Assembly (NCBI GenBank): GCA_007135385.1
Contig: SLIY01000318.1
Location: 1-6,053, forward strand
From: Leptolyngbyaceae cyanobacterium CSSed165cm_216
GTDB lineage: Bacteria > Cyanobacteriota > Cyanobacteriia > Phormidesmidales > Phormidesmidaceae
DNA length: 6,053 nucleotides
Direction of reading: 5' to 3'
Shown here: positions 5,468 through 6,053 of the stretch, one piece after another
How positions within the stretch are numbered: position 1 is the stretch's first letter
Layout of the letters: every line of letters starts with the position of its first letter
The notes under the pieces: model-generated
Database searches by the model: none
Seen by the model: the letters and a program-made list of their open reading frames with translations, nothing else
Told to the model about the DNA's origin: nothing
Translations under genes and position numbers: made by a program

Positions 5468-5502
5468 AAAAATAACCCCTTTCAAACCACCTTGGCAGGG
5501 GT
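5468..5502 (-). terminator. Possible intrinsic terminator downstream of the LexA-family gene
   Basis: On the minus strand ACCCCT (plus 5497-5502) pairs with AGGGGT (plus 5475-5480), followed at once by TATTTTT (plus 5468-5474). The stem is only 6 bp and the loop 16 nt, so it is weak. It lies 56 nt after the LexA-family stop. The 5497-5502 strand is also part of CAGTGT hairpin B, so the two structures exclude each other. Confidence 0.4.
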
Positions 5503-5518
5503 GGCAGTGTCCACCCTG
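5496..5518. repeat. CAGTGT hairpin, copy B
   Basis: CAGGG (5496-5500) pairs with CCCTG (5514-5518) and TGG (5502-5504) with CCA (5511-5513), with G5501 bulged and loop CAGTGT. It shares a 14-bp core with copy A, 284 bp away in the same orientation. It lies 39 nt downstream of the LexA-family stop. Confidence 0.75.
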
Positions 5519-5557
5519 GGGCAGCTCAAGACTTTCGGCAATTTGCGATAGCTAATT

Positions 5558-6053
5558 TCAGCTTGTTCCAGCGACATGCAGCCATAGACTATCCTCTTGG
5601 CGATGGTGGCCAACCATAAGGCCCTGAAGATCCACCTGGTCGGGTTTTAGGGTACGGCTCTGGTGGTCTGGATTTGCTGGTTTGAGGGTCACTTGATGAT
5701 CCCCCTCCTGGTAGAAAATGCGCTTCAGGGTGGTCCCCTCACCCTCAATCCAAACGGCAGCAATATCGCCAGGTCGTATCGCCCACAGGTCTGTGGTGGG
5801 TCGAATCACGACAATATCGCCATCTAAAATGTGCGCCCCGACCATGCTGTCACCGACAACTTTTAGGGCATAGTCATGAGGGTCGTAGAGATCCCCATCA
5901 AGGCGGATAGATTCGTTATGGCCTCTCGGATGCTCCGTCAGGTAACCCGCCTGAATCAATCCTTTTAGGTTGACCTGGAACGATAACAATCGAATCGCCC
6001 GGGGTCTGCCGGGGTGCCTGACAATCAAACCCTTCTGCTCCAAACTACGTAAC
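5558..6053 (-). CDS. lexA: LexA-family SOS repressor / S24 peptidase (5' end beyond window)
   Basis: 165 residues are visible, and the frame stays open to the right edge. A TTG at 6043 could be mistaken for the start, but codons before it (LRS) continue the family pattern, so roughly 40-50 N-terminal residues are missing. The visible start LRSLEQKGLIVRHPGRPRAIRL is the end of the LexA winged helix-turn-helix domain. The S24 autoprotease domain follows. Numbering from the TTG as residue 1, the Ala32-Gly33 cleavage bond is in IQAGYL, the Ser66 nucleophile in GDSM, and the Lys107 base in TTLKRI. The A-G to Ser spacing matches E. coli LexA within one residue, so self-cleavage looks possible; some cyanobacterial LexA proteins have lost these residues. 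It would repress DNA-repair or other stress genes until cleaved with RecA help. A second LexA-like regulator or phage-type repressor cannot be excluded without the N-terminus. The tail (HHRQEDSLWLHVAGTS) is longer than usual. Confidence 0.85.
   Translation of the reverse strand, partial: LRSLEQKGLIVRHPGRPRAIRLLSFQVNLKGLIQAGYLTEHPRGHNESIRLDGDLYDPHDYALKVVGDSMVGAHILDGDIVVIRPTTDLWAIRPGDIAAVWIEGEGTTLKRIFYQEGDHQVTLKPANPDHQSRTLKPDQVDLQGLMVGHHRQEDSLWLHVAGTS

Larger units (their letters stand above)
5130..5557. other. 428-bp intergenic region full of inverted repeats, no convincing gene
   Basis: The region lies between the LexA-family gene and the transferase gene, which run in the same direction. 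From right to left it holds a terminator-like structure, a CAGTGT hairpin, a 175-bp element of four alternately inverted motif copies, a second CAGTGT hairpin, and a -10-like box. A minus-strand open frame of 85 codons (5188-5445) runs through it. That frame is set by the repeats, is rich in Arg and Cys, and resembles no family I know, so I do not call it. Confidence 0.7.

Overview
The window looks like chromosomal DNA of a cyanobacterium. Three exact copies of the HIP1 octamer GCGATCGC (352, 3656, 4842) occur in 6 kb, where about 0.1 would be expected by chance. There are also two different 7-bp tandem repeats (STRR-like) and a gene set typical of cyanobacteria. I cannot name the genus.

Layout, left to right. 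A plus-strand gene enters from the left edge and ends at 389; only an Ig-like/proline-rich C-terminus is visible. Everything else runs on the minus strand, so transcription goes from right to left. In transcription order it holds: a LexA-family repressor cut by the right edge (5558-6053); a 428-bp intergenic region dense with inverted repeats (5130-5557); a YfcG-type glutathione transferase (4437-5123); peptide deformylase (3776-4342); a 65-residue two-helix membrane protein (3511-3708); a Tat-exported M23/LytM-type peptidase (2594-3487); a short Crp-type helix-turn-helix gene broken by an apparent frameshift (2269-2582); and a MerA-like flavoprotein disulfide reductase (563-2119).

The 65-residue gene, the M23 gene and the helix-turn-helix gene are separated by 23 and 11 nt and probably form one transcription unit. 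Deformylase lies 67 nt upstream of them, and the transferase 94 nt upstream of deformylase with a long hairpin in the gap. No obvious pathway links the genes. Redox and thiol chemistry (MerA-like reductase, glutathione transferase), protein maturation and cell-wall turnover sit side by side, as is common in cyanobacterial chromosomes.

The least ordinary parts are non-coding. First, a 175-bp element (5261-5435) is built of four alternately inverted copies of one ~19-bp motif, and is flanked by two hairpins sharing a 14-bp core. Second, a 33-bp hairpin lies just upstream of deformylase. Third, two unrelated heptamer tandem repeats bracket the MerA-like gene. I see no CRISPR array, tRNA, rRNA, transposase or defence system.
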